Shown: positions 7,822 through 17,414 of the stretch, piece after piece | Numbering within the stretch: the first letter of the stretch is position 1 | Layout: every line of letters begins with the position of its first letter | Assembly: GCA_958407995.1 (NCBI GenBank) | Contig: CATYJU010000026.1 | Span: 1-27,606 of the forward strand | Direction: 5' to 3' | From: an uncultured Collinsella sp. | GTDB lineage: Bacteria > Actinomycetota > Coriobacteriia > Coriobacteriales > Coriobacteriaceae | Length of the DNA stretch: 27,606 nucleotides | Notes under the pieces: generated by a model | Told to the model about the DNA's origin: nothing | What the model saw: only the letters and a program-made list of their open reading frames with translations | The model's database searches: none | Program-made: the position numbers and the translations under genes

Positions 7822-9975
7822 TTACTGAACTTTGCTGGCGAACTCGAGGTATTGCATGCGCTGCAGCTTGTCGATCGTCGAGGCGTATGGGCTGTCTTCA
7901 GATTCCAAGTCGTAGCGCAGCCCGTCGGCACCAAGGTAGCCGGCGACATTGATGGTGGGCACATCTGACCTTGTTGCAAGCAGAGCCTTTTGATAGTCGG
8001 TGAGCGGGGCGCCGATCTTATTAAGGGTAATGGCTGCAACCTCGTTTGCCCCGACGGTGTCGTAGACGTTGAGCTCGGTATTGCCGGCGATTTCATAGTT
8101 AGCCCAGACAAAATATGTCGACTGATAGATACGGAAAGCGTGGCTTGCCGTATCTTCCTGAGGGTACAGCTCGTCGTTGAGAGCCGTTGCGGCGCTCGGC
8201 TGATGGTCGCCAAAAAAGACAAGGACAACCGGTCTGCCGATATTGCGGAGCTCGTTGATAAAGTACTCGAGGTCCCGGTCGGATGCGTTGATGCAAGTAA
8301 GATAGGTATTGAGCGCGCTATTGGCGCCCTCGCTGGCTCCCTCGACCCAATAGTTTGTCAACTCTTCGGCGGGAACGGTGCCATAGTCGTAGCCGCCGTG
8401 ATTTTGCATCGTGACGTCAAAGATGAACTGCGGGGCTTCGTCGGTTCTAAGCAGGTCGAGTATCTTGTCGTAGGTGGCGTAGTCGCATACGCCGGCATGG
8501 TAACAGGGCGCACCTTCGAAATCGCCGATTGAAAGAAAGTCTCCAAAGCCCAGCTGCTGATAGATTTTATCTCGATGGTAGTTGACGGGGTTTTGCGGGT
8601 GCATAGCGGTAGCGGTATACCCAAGCTCTTTAAGGTCCTTTGCCAGGCTGTTGACGCCATTCATCTGATACAGCTGATAGGGGATTTTGCCTAATCCGAC
8701 AAAGGCCGTTGTCGCTCCGGTCAAAAATTCGAATTCGGAGTTCGCCGTTCCGCCACCGGCGACCGAAGCGAGCATGGTGCCGCGAACAAGTGTGTCGGGA
8801 AGCGAGTTGTAGAATGCGGGGCCGGTGTACCCGGCCGCCTGGAGCTGCTCAAAGCACGAAAGGTCGCTAAAACTCTCATTCATGACGGCAACAATCGTCG
8901 GCTTGATTTCATTGAACTGGGCAACAGCCGCCGCGCGCTGCTCGCTCGAGCCATACGTGCTGTCGTAGGTGGCGGCGAGCTCCTGCTCGATGCTCTGCGC
9001 CTCATCGGGCGTATAGTCTTCGGGCTTCTCAATGGGCAACTCGTTGACCATTTCGGTGAACGAAGTGATAAAACCCTGAGACGCATACGTGGTGATGGGC
9101 TGCCAACGGTCAAATCCAAAATTCAGCGCCTGCTCCAAGTCGATGCTGGAAAAGCCCGAGAGCCCCACAACGGTCACTAGCAGAAAAGCGCAGAGGTTAG
9201 CGGCGATTGCGGGGAAGACATGGGTGGGCGTACGGAGCTTTTTCGGTCGGATAAGCGAAAGAAGCCCCAGGGAAATCTCCAGCAGGGCTAGAGAGGTTAC
9301 GATTCCGGCGGTAAAGGTAAACTCGTATCCCTCGCTCACTTCCATTGCGGTGCCAAGGGCCAAGATATCGCTTGGCAGGATGGCCTCGCCTTTAAACGTT
9401 ATGACGAAGTGCTCGGCAATGCCAAGGATGCAACAGGCGACGGGCACGAGGGCCATGACGCCTCCATGACGCTGTCCCAGCAAATAAAGGGAGAGCAGAA
9501 CCGTCGCGAGCAGCCCGACGGAAAACCCGAATGAGTTGGCGGGAATGCGATAGAACGTTTCGTTGCAGGCAATTTCGAGTGAAACGAACGAGAGCGCTGA
9601 AACAGCGGCGATGACAAGGATGTCACGGCAAATACAGGCAACCGTTCCCGTCGCAAGATCGGTTTGGTCGATAAGTCCCGAAACCAAGGGCTCGACAAGA
9701 AGTATGACGGCGGCAGCACCGAGCGCCGAATAAGAAAGGACCCATAGGGAACTGTCCTCATTTACGAGCAATTGATTCGTAATCCATGCAGCTACCATGC
9801 CGAGCGGGATGAGGAGCGTCGCGCACCAAAAGACGCGGGCAATGGGTGGCTTTTCATTGTGTTTGATTGAAAAATACACGCGCACGACGACGGTGGCCAC
9901 GATAAGGATGGCGATGAATATGGGCAGATTGGCCATGTCACTCGAAGTGATTTCAAGGGGGATATCTTCGGTCAT
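7822..9975 (-). CDS. LTA-synthase-like membrane sulfatase-fold phosphotransferase
   Basis: The 717-residue protein has an N-terminal half with about seven or eight predicted membrane segments (between residues 15 and 275) and an extracellular alkaline-phosphatase-superfamily domain. In that domain I see the metal ligand region VMNESFSD (365–371), the presumed nucleophile T410 in AGGGTANSEFEFLTG, MQNHGGYD (523–530) and FGDHQ (588–592). This matches the LtaS/OpgB family, which transfers glycerol-phosphate (or a related group) from lipid to a cell-surface glycan. LtaS itself usually has five membrane helices, so this is a larger variant and the donor and acceptor are unknown. The ATG at 9975 has GAGG upstream. 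It stands alone and is divergent from uvrA. Confidence 0.82.
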   Translation of the reverse strand: MTEDIPLEITSSDMANLPIFIAILIVATVVVRVYFSIKHNEKPPIARVFWCATLLIPLGMVAAWITNQLLVNEDSSLWVLSYSALGAAAVILLVEPLVSGLIDQTDLATGTVACICRDILVIAAVSALSFVSLEIACNETFYRIPANSFGFSVGLLATVLLSLYLLGQRHGGVMALVPVACCILGIAEHFVITFKGEAILPSDILALGTAMEVSEGYEFTFTAGIVTSLALLEISLGLLSLIRPKKLRTPTHVFPAIAANLCAFLLVTVVGLSGFSSIDLEQALNFGFDRWQPITTYASQGFITSFTEMVNELPIEKPEDYTPDEAQSIEQELAATYDSTYGSSEQRAAAVAQFNEIKPTIVAVMNESFSDLSCFEQLQAAGYTGPAFYNSLPDTLVRGTMLASVAGGGTANSEFEFLTGATTAFVGLGKIPYQLYQMNGVNSLAKDLKELGYTATAMHPQNPVNYHRDKIYQQLGFGDFLSIGDFEGAPCYHAGVCDYATYDKILDLLRTDEAPQFIFDVTMQNHGGYDYGTVPAEELTNYWVEGASEGANSALNTYLTCINASDRDLEYFINELRNIGRPVVLVFFGDHQPSAATALNDELYPQEDTASHAFRIYQSTYFVWANYEIAGNTELNVYDTVGANEVAAITLNKIGAPLTDYQKALLATRSDVPTINVAGYLGADGLRYDLESEDSPYASTIDKLQRMQYLEFASKVQ

Positions 9976-10093
9976 GGACGTTCCTCTGTTACGGCAAATT
10001 AAGTTCAGTATTAGATTACTGTAACCTTTCCACGGCATTTCGAGAAACAAAGCGCCCGATACGCAAAGCTAAAGGTCTGCGAATCTTGTATTA

Positions 10094-10107
10094 CGAACAT
10101 CTGTGCG
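10094..10107 (+). promoter_or_regulatory. LexA-like (SOS) box upstream of uvrA
   Basis: CGAACATCTGTGCG matches 12 of 14 positions of the Gram-positive LexA palindrome CGAACATATGTTCG: a perfect CGAACAT left half and one mismatch in the GTTCG half, the other difference being in the centre. It lies 62 bases before the uvrA start, inside the 193-base intergenic region shared with the divergent membrane gene. A -10-like TAAACT (10120–10125) or TATGAT (10135–10140) follows. Regulation of uvrA by LexA is well known in other bacteria; here it is inferred. Confidence 0.6.
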
Positions 10108-10168
10108 CGTCGAGTGCGCTAAACTCATCGACAGTATGATTCGATGCAATAGGAGGCAAGGAGCTTCC

Positions 10169-13048
10169 ATGTCTGATTCTTCTATCGTTATTCGCGGCGC
10201 TCGTGAGCACAACCTCCGTGATATCGATGTTTCCATTCCGCGTGACCAACTCGTGGTCATTACCGGTCTTTCTGGCTCGGGCAAGAGTTCGCTGGCATTT
10301 GACACTATCTATGCCGAGGGCCAGCGTCGATACGTTGAGAGCCTTTCGAGCTATGCGCGCCAGTTCTTGGGCCAGATGGACAAACCCGACTTGGATTCAA
10401 TCGACGGCCTTTCGCCGGCGGTGTCGATTGACCAAAAGACGACGTCTAAAAACCCTCGCTCGACGGTTGGCACCGTAACCGAGATTTATGACTATCTGCG
10501 CCTGCTGTTCGCCCGTGTGGGCACCCCGCACTGCCCCGAATGCGGCCGCGTCATTGAGCGTCAGACGACCGACCAGGTTGCCGACAAGGTCTTGGCGGCG
10601 GGGGAGGGCCGCCGCGCGTTTGTGCTGGCACCGGTGGTGCGCGGGCGAAAAGGCGAGTACACCAAACTGTTTGAGGACCTTCGCGCCGAGGGCTTTAGCC
10701 GCGTGCGTGTCGACGGTGAAGTGCGCTCGCTCGACGATCCGATCGATCTGGACAAGAAGTTCAAGCACGATATCGAGGTCGTGGTCGATCGCATCGTGAT
10801 CCGTGAGAACTCTCTGGGCCGTATCGCCGAGTCTGTTGAGCAGGCGACCGCGCTGGCTCACGGCAATGTAAACGTGTACATGCTGCCCAATCGTGATGCT
10901 CCCGAGGGGACCGAGGGCGAGCTGCTGGAGTATTCGTTGGCCTTGGCGTGCCCGGAGCATGGTCACTCCATTGACGATCTTCAGCCGCGTGATTTTTCGT
11001 TCAACGCTCCCTATGGCGCATGTCCTGAGTGCGACGGCCTGGGCTTTAAGAAAACCGTTGATGCCGAGGCGCTGATCGAGGACCCCTCGAAGTCCATTGC
11101 CGACGGAGTCTTTGGTAGCCTGTTCGGCAATTCGAACTACTATCCGCAGATTTTTGCTGCGGTCTGCAAACACTTTAAGGTGAGCACCGATACGCCGTGG
11201 GAGGACTTGCCCCCTCGCGTGCGTCGTGCATTCTTGGATGGCCTGGGCGATACGAAGATCTCGGTCGACTACCAAAAGCTCGACGGACGTCGCAGCCAGT
11301 GGGATACCAAGTTTTCGGGCGTTCGCAACATTCTGTACGAACGCTATACCGAGACGACGAACGAGAACACCAAGGCGCGCTTGGAGAAGTACATTCGCGA
11401 GGAACCGTGCTCGAGCTGCCACGGCGCTCGTTTGCGCCCTGAGATGCTCGCCGTCACCGTGGGCGGCAAGTCCATTTACGAGGTTTGTTGCCTGTCGTGC
11501 CGTGAGTCGCTCGTTTTTTTTGAGGGCCTGGAGCTCACCGAGCGCCAACAGTTTATCGGCGGGCGCATCGTCAAGGAAATCCTGGAGCGCTTGCGTTTTC
11601 TGGTCGATGTTGGACTCGACTATCTGACGCTCGATCGTGCCTCGGCGACGCTTTCTGGTGGCGAGGCGCAGCGTATTCGCCTGGCAACGCAGATCGGCGC
11701 GGGTCTCATGGGCGTGCTCTATATTCTGGATGAGCCCTCGATCGGTCTTCATCAGCGTGACAACGAGCGCCTGATTAAGACGCTCGAGCGCCTGCGCGAT
11801 ATCGGCAATACCGTTATCGTCGTCGAACACGACGAGGATACAATCCGTGCCGCCGACTACGTGATCGACATGGGGCCCGGCGCCGGCGTCAACGGCGGAC
11901 ACGTAGTCGCGGCGGGAACGCCTGCCGATATCATGGCTTGTCCTGAGTCGATGACGGGCGCTTATCTGACCGGCAAACGAATGATCCGGGTGCCTGATGA
12001 ACGGCGCAAGCCCGGTCGTGGCTGCCTTAAAATTACGGGCGCTCGAGCCAACAACCTCAAAAACGTTACCGCCAAGATCGAGTTTGGTACGCTTACGGTT
12101 GTTACCGGCGTGTCGGGATCGGGCAAGAGCTCCCTGGTTACCGACACCATTGCGCCTGCCCTTACGAATGCTATTCACCGTTCGACGCGCCCTGTGGGTC
12201 CGTATAAAAAAATCGAGGGCATCGAGTGTATCGATAAGGTTATTGATATCGACCAGTCGCCGATTGGCCGCACGCCGCGTTCCAACCCTGCTACTTATAT
12301 CGGCCTGTGGGATGATCTTCGCGCACTGTTTGCGAGTACGCCGGAGTCGAAGGCGCGCGGCTACTCGCCAGGTCGTTTCTCCTTTAATGTGAGTGGCGGG
12401 CGCTGTGAGGCGTGCAAGGGCGACGGACAGATCAAGATCGAGATGCACTTCCTTCCCGATATCTACGTTCCCTGCGAAGTTTGCGGCGGTAAACGCTACA
12501 ACCGCGAGACACTCGAGGTCACCTATCGTGGCAAGACCATCTCGGACGTGCTCGACATGAGCGTTACCGAGGCGCTGGCCTTCTTTGGGAATATCCCGCA
12601 GATTAAGCGCAAGCTCCAGACGCTGTACGATGTAGGCTTGGGCTACGTGAGCCTGGGCCAGCCCGCCACGACGCTTTCGGGCGGCGAGGCGCAGCGTGTG
12701 AAGCTCGCCAAGGAGCTTCATCGACGCCAGACGGGCAAGACGTTCTATATTTTGGACGAGCCGACGACCGGCCTTCATTTTGAGGACGTCCGCCAGCTGC
12801 TCGATGTACTGCAGCGCTTGGTCGATGCGGGCAACACGGTGCTGGTGATTGAACACAACCTTGATGTCATCAAGGTTGCCGACCGCCTGATCGATATGGG
12901 TCCCGAGGGCGGTAACGGCGGCGGAACCGTCGTGGTTTCGGGTACACCGGAGCAGGTTGCGGACTGTCCGCAGAGTTATACGGGCAAGTTTTTGGCGCCG
13001 TTGCTCAGGCGTGACCGGGAGCGCCAGGCTCAACTTGATGCTCAATAA
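10169..13048 (+). CDS. uvrA: Excinuclease ABC subunit A
   Basis: UvrA is the dimeric ABC-type ATPase that first recognises bulky DNA damage and loads UvrB. The 959-residue protein has two ABC modules: Walker A GLSGSGKSS (33–41) and GVSGSGKSS (about 647–655), signatures LSGGEAQ near 495 and 836, and Walker B segments YILDEPS and YILDEPT. Zinc-binding motifs are visible: a CPEH … CPEC pair in the first insertion domain (the second ligand is His instead of Cys) and the canonical CEAC … CEVC finger near 740–770. An extra CPEC occurs at 122–125. I chose the ATG at 10169, which has AAGGAG five bases before it; an open frame runs 22 codons further upstream. Confidence 0.98.
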   Translation: MSDSSIVIRGAREHNLRDIDVSIPRDQLVVITGLSGSGKSSLAFDTIYAEGQRRYVESLSSYARQFLGQMDKPDLDSIDGLSPAVSIDQKTTSKNPRSTVGTVTEIYDYLRLLFARVGTPHCPECGRVIERQTTDQVADKVLAAGEGRRAFVLAPVVRGRKGEYTKLFEDLRAEGFSRVRVDGEVRSLDDPIDLDKKFKHDIEVVVDRIVIRENSLGRIAESVEQATALAHGNVNVYMLPNRDAPEGTEGELLEYSLALACPEHGHSIDDLQPRDFSFNAPYGACPECDGLGFKKTVDAEALIEDPSKSIADGVFGSLFGNSNYYPQIFAAVCKHFKVSTDTPWEDLPPRVRRAFLDGLGDTKISVDYQKLDGRRSQWDTKFSGVRNILYERYTETTNENTKARLEKYIREEPCSSCHGARLRPEMLAVTVGGKSIYEVCCLSCRESLVFFEGLELTERQQFIGGRIVKEILERLRFLVDVGLDYLTLDRASATLSGGEAQRIRLATQIGAGLMGVLYILDEPSIGLHQRDNERLIKTLERLRDIGNTVIVVEHDEDTIRAADYVIDMGPGAGVNGGHVVAAGTPADIMACPESMTGAYLTGKRMIRVPDERRKPGRGCLKITGARANNLKNVTAKIEFGTLTVVTGVSGSGKSSLVTDTIAPALTNAIHRSTRPVGPYKKIEGIECIDKVIDIDQSPIGRTPRSNPATYIGLWDDLRALFASTPESKARGYSPGRFSFNVSGGRCEACKGDGQIKIEMHFLPDIYVPCEVCGGKRYNRETLEVTYRGKTISDVLDMSVTEALAFFGNIPQIKRKLQTLYDVGLGYVSLGQPATTLSGGEAQRVKLAKELHRRQTGKTFYILDEPTTGLHFEDVRQLLDVLQRLVDAGNTVLVIEHNLDVIKVADRLIDMGPEGGNGGGTVVVSGTPEQVADCPQSYTGKFLAPLLRRDRERQAQLDAQ

Positions 13049-13068
13049 ATAGGCGATTCAGTTTATGG

Positions 13069-13099
13069 GCGCCATCGACTCCTTGTGATTCGATGGCGC
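13069..13099 (+). terminator. Hairpin terminator after uvrA
   Basis: A perfect 10-bp stem (GCGCCATCGA 13069–13078, TCGATGGCGC 13090–13099) with an 11-base loop begins 20 bases after the uvrA stop. The following T tract is poor (TTGCTGT), so termination may be partial or factor-assisted. Confidence 0.6.
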
Positions 13100-13112
13100 T
13101 TGCTGTGCCGAA

Positions 13113-13143
13113 GTGACGTATGCAGCCGAATTGGACATATACT
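13113..13143 (+). promoter_or_regulatory. Candidate promoter of ybaK–murJ–uvrC
   Basis: A good -10 hexamer, TATACT (13138–13143), is preceded by GTGACG (13113–13118) at a long 19-base spacing. It would start transcription about 30 bases before ybaK. No LexA-like box is seen here. Confidence 0.4.
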
Positions 13144-13180
13144 TAATCCTTGCGTCCGAATGCGAGGGAAAGGATATGTC

Positions 13181-13681
13181 ATGGCAAAGGCTGTAAAGAC
13201 GCCAAAAACCAATGCGATGCGCGAGCTGGAAAGCGCCGGCATTTCCTATGTTCTACATACGTACGAAGACGATGGCGATGAGTCGGTGGGCCTGGGGGTC
13301 GCGATTTCGGAGCAGCTTGGCGAGGAGCCCGGTCAAGGATTTAAGACTTTGGTCTGTGTGACACCGTCCAACGACTATGTCGTGTGCTGCATCCCTGTTG
13401 CCGACGAGCTCGATCTAAAGTCCGCCGCGCGTGCCGCGGGGGAGAAGTCCTTGGCCATGATGCATGTGAAGGATTTGCTTGCGGCGACTGGCTACGTTCG
13501 CGGCGGCTGCAGCCCGGTCGGTATGAAAAAACGCTACCGGACGCTCATTGATGAGACATGTGTCCTTTGGGATACCATTTTTATTTCGGGAGGCAAGCGT
13601 GGTTATCAGCTCGAGCTTGCACCCGATGATTTAATTGCATTTTGCGGGGCGACGGTTGCCGCGATTACGAGAGAGGACTGA
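13181..13681 (+). CDS. ybaK: YbaK-type aminoacyl-tRNA deacylase (Cys-tRNA(Pro))
   Basis: The 166-residue protein matches the YbaK/EbsC family, which hydrolyses mischarged Cys-tRNA(Pro) (and can act on Cys-tRNA(Cys)) in trans to keep translation accurate. Key features are the conserved lysine in GFKTLVC (K55), the KSAARAAGEK segment (80–89), and the GGCSPVGMKK loop (108–117) typical of YbaK as opposed to ProX. The ATG at 13181 has GGGAAAGGAT upstream; a longer frame exists but has no ribosome site. murJ follows after three bases, so the gene heads a compact operon with murJ and uvrC. Coupling to those two appears to be co-transcription and not shared function. Confidence 0.93.
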   Translation: MAKAVKTPKTNAMRELESAGISYVLHTYEDDGDESVGLGVAISEQLGEEPGQGFKTLVCVTPSNDYVVCCIPVADELDLKSAARAAGEKSLAMMHVKDLLAATGYVRGGCSPVGMKKRYRTLIDETCVLWDTIFISGGKRGYQLELAPDDLIAFCGATVAAITRED

Positions 13682-13684
13682 GCG

Positions 13685-15367
13685 ATGCCGCAGGAAGAAT
13701 TGAAGCGCGGAGCTCATTTTGCAAAAGAATCTGCGCCTCAGACACCCTCATCCGAAGCTTCTTCGTCGCGAGATGACACTGACGACATGGGCTCGTCGGA
13801 CTACTCCACGGTTGGTCGTTCCGCCGGGCTTATGACCATCCTGACTATCGTGTCTCGCGTCACCGGTTTTATCCGCACGTGGGCAATGGCGGCCGCTATC
13901 GGCATGTCGCTACTCTCGTCCTCCTATCAGGTCGCCAACAACCTGCCCAATATGCTCTACGAACTCGTGATGGGCGGCATGCTCGTGACGGCGTTTTTGC
14001 CCGTGTACATGGGCGTGAGGCGTGAGCAGGGTCGCGAGGCCTCAAACGAGTACGTGGGCAACCTGCTCGGCATTCTGCTTTTGGTGCTGGGTGGCATTTC
14101 GTTGCTGGGGACCGTGTTCGCCCCGGGCTTTATCTGGACGCAATCGTTCCTTTCGGGTGACGGCGGCAGCATGGATACCGCTGCGTTCATGTTCCGTTTC
14201 TTTGCCATCCAGATTCTGTTTTATGGTTTGGGCTCGGTGTTCTCGGGCGTTCTCAACGCACACCGCGACTACTTCTGGTCGACGTTTGCTCCGGTCCTCA
14301 ACAATGTGATCGTCATTGCGAGCTTTATGGGTTTTGCGCCCGTGTCCGCACAGTTTGGCGAACGTGCCGGCATCATCTTGATTGCGGCCGGTACGACCCT
14401 CGGTGTCTTTGTTCAGATGGCATGTCAGATCCCCGCGCTTGGCAAGCACGGCGTGCATCCCCATATCCATATCGACTTTAAGGACCCCGCACTGCGGCAG
14501 ACGATTGCGCTCGGTATCCCGACGCTGCTCGCCACGGTGTGCATGTTTGTCTCGACTTCTATCACCAACGCTGCCGCGCTGGTGGTCCAGCCCGAGACTG
14601 GTCCTTCCGTCATCGCCTATGCGCGCCTGTGGTACACGCTGCCCTACGCGCTGATTGCCGCCTCGCTTTCGACGGCGCTCTATACCGAGCTCTCTCACGA
14701 CGCACAGGAGAAGGATTACGACAGCGTTCGCACGGGCATTTCGCGTGGCGTCGCCCAGATGCTGTTCTTCCTGATTCCGTTCGCGCTGTACCTGATTGTC
14801 TTCGCGCGTCCGCTCAACATGATCTACTGTGCTGGCAAGTTCGATGAATCCGGCGTGACGCTGGTGTCCGAGTACCTTGTCTACCTGGCGCTCTCGCTGC
14901 CGCTCTACGGCGTGGTCGTGTTGATGCAGAAGAGCTTCTCTGCCTTGCTCGACATGAAGCCCTATAGCCGCTATTGCCTGTATTCTGCCATCGGCCAGGC
15001 CGGCTCGGTTCTGCTGTTTGGCGTTGTGCTGGGCTTCGGCATGCCGGCAATCGCGCTTTCGTATGTCGTCGACTACGTGATCTTGGTCGGTTGTTCGCTG
15101 TGGTGGCTGCGTCGTCGTCTGCGTGGCCTTCAGGTCAAATCTATCCTACATGGCGGTTTCTTTGGCCTTTTGCTCGGTGGCCTGGGTGCTGCCGCAGGCG
15201 CCGGCGTCATGTGGGCGCTTGAGCACTTTGTCGGGGCGCTTGGCGGTTCGATTCTGATTACTCTTGGCTATGTTTGCGTTGCGGGTGTCGTCTCGCTTGC
15301 TGTTACCTTTGGCCTTGCCGTCGTCCTTAAGATGCCCGAGGTCTCGGCGCTGCTTCGTCGCAAGTAG
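13685..15367 (+). CDS. murJ: Lipid II flippase MurJ (MviN/MATE-like)
   Basis: The 560-residue integral membrane protein belongs to the MviN/MurJ family of the MOP superfamily, which flips the peptidoglycan precursor lipid II to the outer leaflet. After a hydrophilic Ser/Asp/Glu-rich N-terminal tail of about 45 residues, the polytopic domain begins with the family start TILTIVSRVTGFIRTWAMAA (54–73) and LPNMLYELVMGGMLVTAFLPV (about 90–110), both characteristic of MurJ. About 14 hydrophobic segments can be counted. Start ATG 13685 is preceded by GAGAGGA. The TAG stop is immediately followed by the uvrC start. The N-terminal tail is longer than in proteobacterial MurJ; a cytoplasmic tail is common in actinobacterial versions. 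Confidence 0.93.
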   Translation: MPQEELKRGAHFAKESAPQTPSSEASSSRDDTDDMGSSDYSTVGRSAGLMTILTIVSRVTGFIRTWAMAAAIGMSLLSSSYQVANNLPNMLYELVMGGMLVTAFLPVYMGVRREQGREASNEYVGNLLGILLLVLGGISLLGTVFAPGFIWTQSFLSGDGGSMDTAAFMFRFFAIQILFYGLGSVFSGVLNAHRDYFWSTFAPVLNNVIVIASFMGFAPVSAQFGERAGIILIAAGTTLGVFVQMACQIPALGKHGVHPHIHIDFKDPALRQTIALGIPTLLATVCMFVSTSITNAAALVVQPETGPSVIAYARLWYTLPYALIAASLSTALYTELSHDAQEKDYDSVRTGISRGVAQMLFFLIPFALYLIVFARPLNMIYCAGKFDESGVTLVSEYLVYLALSLPLYGVVVLMQKSFSALLDMKPYSRYCLYSAIGQAGSVLLFGVVLGFGMPAIALSYVVDYVILVGCSLWWLRRRLRGLQVKSILHGGFFGLLLGGLGAAAGAGVMWALEHFVGALGGSILITLGYVCVAGVVSLAVTFGLAVVLKMPEVSALLRRK

Positions 15368-17314
15368 GTGCGCGTGGCCGGTCACGACAACATTCCAACG
15401 CTTGCCGAGCAGGTTTCGCGCGTTCCCACACAGCCCGGATGCTACCTTTGGAAGGATGCCAAGGGCGATGTCATCTACGTGGGCAAGGCGAAAAACCTAC
15501 GCGCCCGCATGCGTCAATACGTGACACTGCAGGATGAGCGTCAAAAGATTCCGCTGATGATGCAGCTGGTGGCGAGCTTTGACTATATCGTGGTGGAGAC
15601 CGAGCATGAGGCGTTGGTGCTCGAGCGCAATTTGATTGGTCAGTACCATCCGTACTTTAACGTCGACCTCAAGGATGACAAGAGCTACCCCTTTATCGCC
15701 ATTACAAAGGGCGACCTGTATCCCGCTATCAAATATACGCGTGAGCGTCATAAGCCGGGAACGCGCTATTTTGGACCCTATACCGATAGCCGTGCGGCAC
15801 GTGAGACGATAGATACGCTGCGCAAGGTTATTCCCATCTGCTCCGCATCCTGTGCGGAGTGGCGTCGTTGTCGCCGTATCGTTGAGTCCCACAAGGGCGA
15901 GGAAGACATCGTCAATATGATTTGCGCGCAAAACGGGCGTCCCTGCTTTGACTACCATGTCGGGCGCGGCCCGGGTGCGTGTGTCGGCGCGATTTCCCCG
16001 GCAGACTATGCCAAGAACGTCAAGCGTGTCGAGCGCTTTTTGTCGGGCCATCGCAAGGATGTCGTCGATGAGCTGACCTCCGAGATGACGGATGCCGCCG
16101 AGGCGCTCGACTTTGAGCGCGCGGCACGCGTCAAACGTCGTTTGGAGGTCATCAGGGGTCTGGACGATCGTCAGCAAGTCGTTTTTCCCTCCAGTGTCGA
16201 TATCGATGTCATCGGGTTCTATCGCGAGGAGACCATCTCCGCCGCTTGCGTCTTCGTCGTTCGCGAGGGCCGAACAGTTCGCACCTGCGAGTTCATTCTC
16301 GACAAGGGTCTTGATGTTGACGAGGAAGAGCTCCAGTCGGGCTTTCTTAAGCGCTATTACGACGAGACGGCTGATATTCCAGCTGAGGTCAACCTTTCCG
16401 TCGAGCTTGAGGATGCGGAGGCGCTGGGGGAATGGCTTGCGGGCAAGCGCGAGCGTTCCTGCCATCTCCATAGGCCGCAGCGTGGCGAAAAGCACCGTTT
16501 GCTCGATATGGCATCCAAAAATGCGCGCCATGCCCTCATGCGCTACATGATGCGAACGGGGTACGCTGACGACCGCACCAATCAGGCGCTCCTGGAGCTC
16601 GAAAGCGCGCTGGCGCTGCCAGCGCCGCCGATGCGTATCGAGTGCTTCGATATCTCGACGCTGCACGGAACCTTTACCGTCGCCTCGATGGTGGTGTTTA
16701 CCAACGGACGCGCCGACAAGAGCCAGTACCGTCGTTTTAAAATTCAGGCCGAATTGGACGAGGCAAACGACTTCGTGTCGATGTCCGAGGTTTTGGGACG
16801 ACGCTATGCTCCCGAGCGCATGGCCGACGAGCGCTTTGGATCGCGCCCCGATTTGCTCGTTGTCGATGGCGGTAAGCCGCAATTGACCGCTGCGATCAAG
16901 CAACTTGAGGCTCTTGGGCTCGATATACCAGTTTGTGGCTTGGCGAAGGCCGATGAGGAGGTTTTCGTGCCTTGGGACGAGACTCCCGTCGTGCTGCCGA
17001 CCGGGTCTGCTTCGCTCTATCTAATTAAACAGGTTCGCGATGAATCGCACCGTTTTGCCATCACGTTCCATCGCGAATTGCGCGATAAAGCCATGACGGT
17101 TTCGGTACTCGATGACGTTCCAGGCGTGGGACCCACCAGAAAACGTGCCCTTATGCGCCATTTTGGCTCGATGAAGCGTTTGCGCGCGGCGAGCGAGCAA
17201 GAGATCGCGGAAGTTCGAGGCGTTCCGGCCGATGTCGCCAAAGCGGTCCACGAGGCACTTGTTGCATGGAATGCCGAACGCGCCCAGGCATTGGCCAACC
17301 GTTCCGAAAACTAA
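15368..17314 (+). CDS. uvrC: Excinuclease ABC subunit C
   Basis: UvrC makes both incisions around the UvrB-bound lesion. The 648-residue protein has an N-terminal GIY-YIG nuclease domain (GCYLWKDAKGDVIYVGKAKN, 24–43, with the VETEHEALVLERNLI helix after it), a UVR domain that binds UvrB (about 231–265), the UvrC RNase-H-like domain around FDIST and VVDGGKPQL, and a C-terminal helix-hairpin-helix pair (about 582–635, VPGVGPTRKRALMRHFGS). The start is GTG at 15368, touching the murJ stop; the GTG at 15374 is an equally plausible start with a slightly better ribosome site. Unlike the uvrA and uvrB units, no SOS-like box is seen upstream of this operon. Confidence 0.97.
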   Translation: MRVAGHDNIPTLAEQVSRVPTQPGCYLWKDAKGDVIYVGKAKNLRARMRQYVTLQDERQKIPLMMQLVASFDYIVVETEHEALVLERNLIGQYHPYFNVDLKDDKSYPFIAITKGDLYPAIKYTRERHKPGTRYFGPYTDSRAARETIDTLRKVIPICSASCAEWRRCRRIVESHKGEEDIVNMICAQNGRPCFDYHVGRGPGACVGAISPADYAKNVKRVERFLSGHRKDVVDELTSEMTDAAEALDFERAARVKRRLEVIRGLDDRQQVVFPSSVDIDVIGFYREETISAACVFVVREGRTVRTCEFILDKGLDVDEEELQSGFLKRYYDETADIPAEVNLSVELEDAEALGEWLAGKRERSCHLHRPQRGEKHRLLDMASKNARHALMRYMMRTGYADDRTNQALLELESALALPAPPMRIECFDISTLHGTFTVASMVVFTNGRADKSQYRRFKIQAELDEANDFVSMSEVLGRRYAPERMADERFGSRPDLLVVDGGKPQLTAAIKQLEALGLDIPVCGLAKADEEVFVPWDETPVVLPTGSASLYLIKQVRDESHRFAITFHRELRDKAMTVSVLDDVPGVGPTRKRALMRHFGSMKRLRAASEQEIAEVRGVPADVAKAVHEALVAWNAERAQALANRSEN

Positions 17315-17339
17315 ACGTGCTTCTAAACAACTGATATAC

Positions 17340-17368
17340 ATGATTGGCCGATTTTCAATCATTTATTT
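17340..17368 (+). terminator. Weak terminator after uvrC
   Basis: ATGATTG (17340–17346) pairs with CAATCAT (17356–17362), giving a 7-bp AT-rich stem that runs into TTTATTT. It lies 25 bases after the uvrC stop. The stem is weak, so the call is tentative. Confidence 0.45.
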
Positions 17369-17414
17369 CGCGGCGATTACCTGTCGATTTCGGGTTTTAT
17401 TAACGCTAAAACGT

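Noticed and set aside
10397..13045. An 882-codon open frame antisense to uvrA
   Set aside because: Same cause; the uvrA frame carries all functional motifs and the antisense product resembles no known fold.
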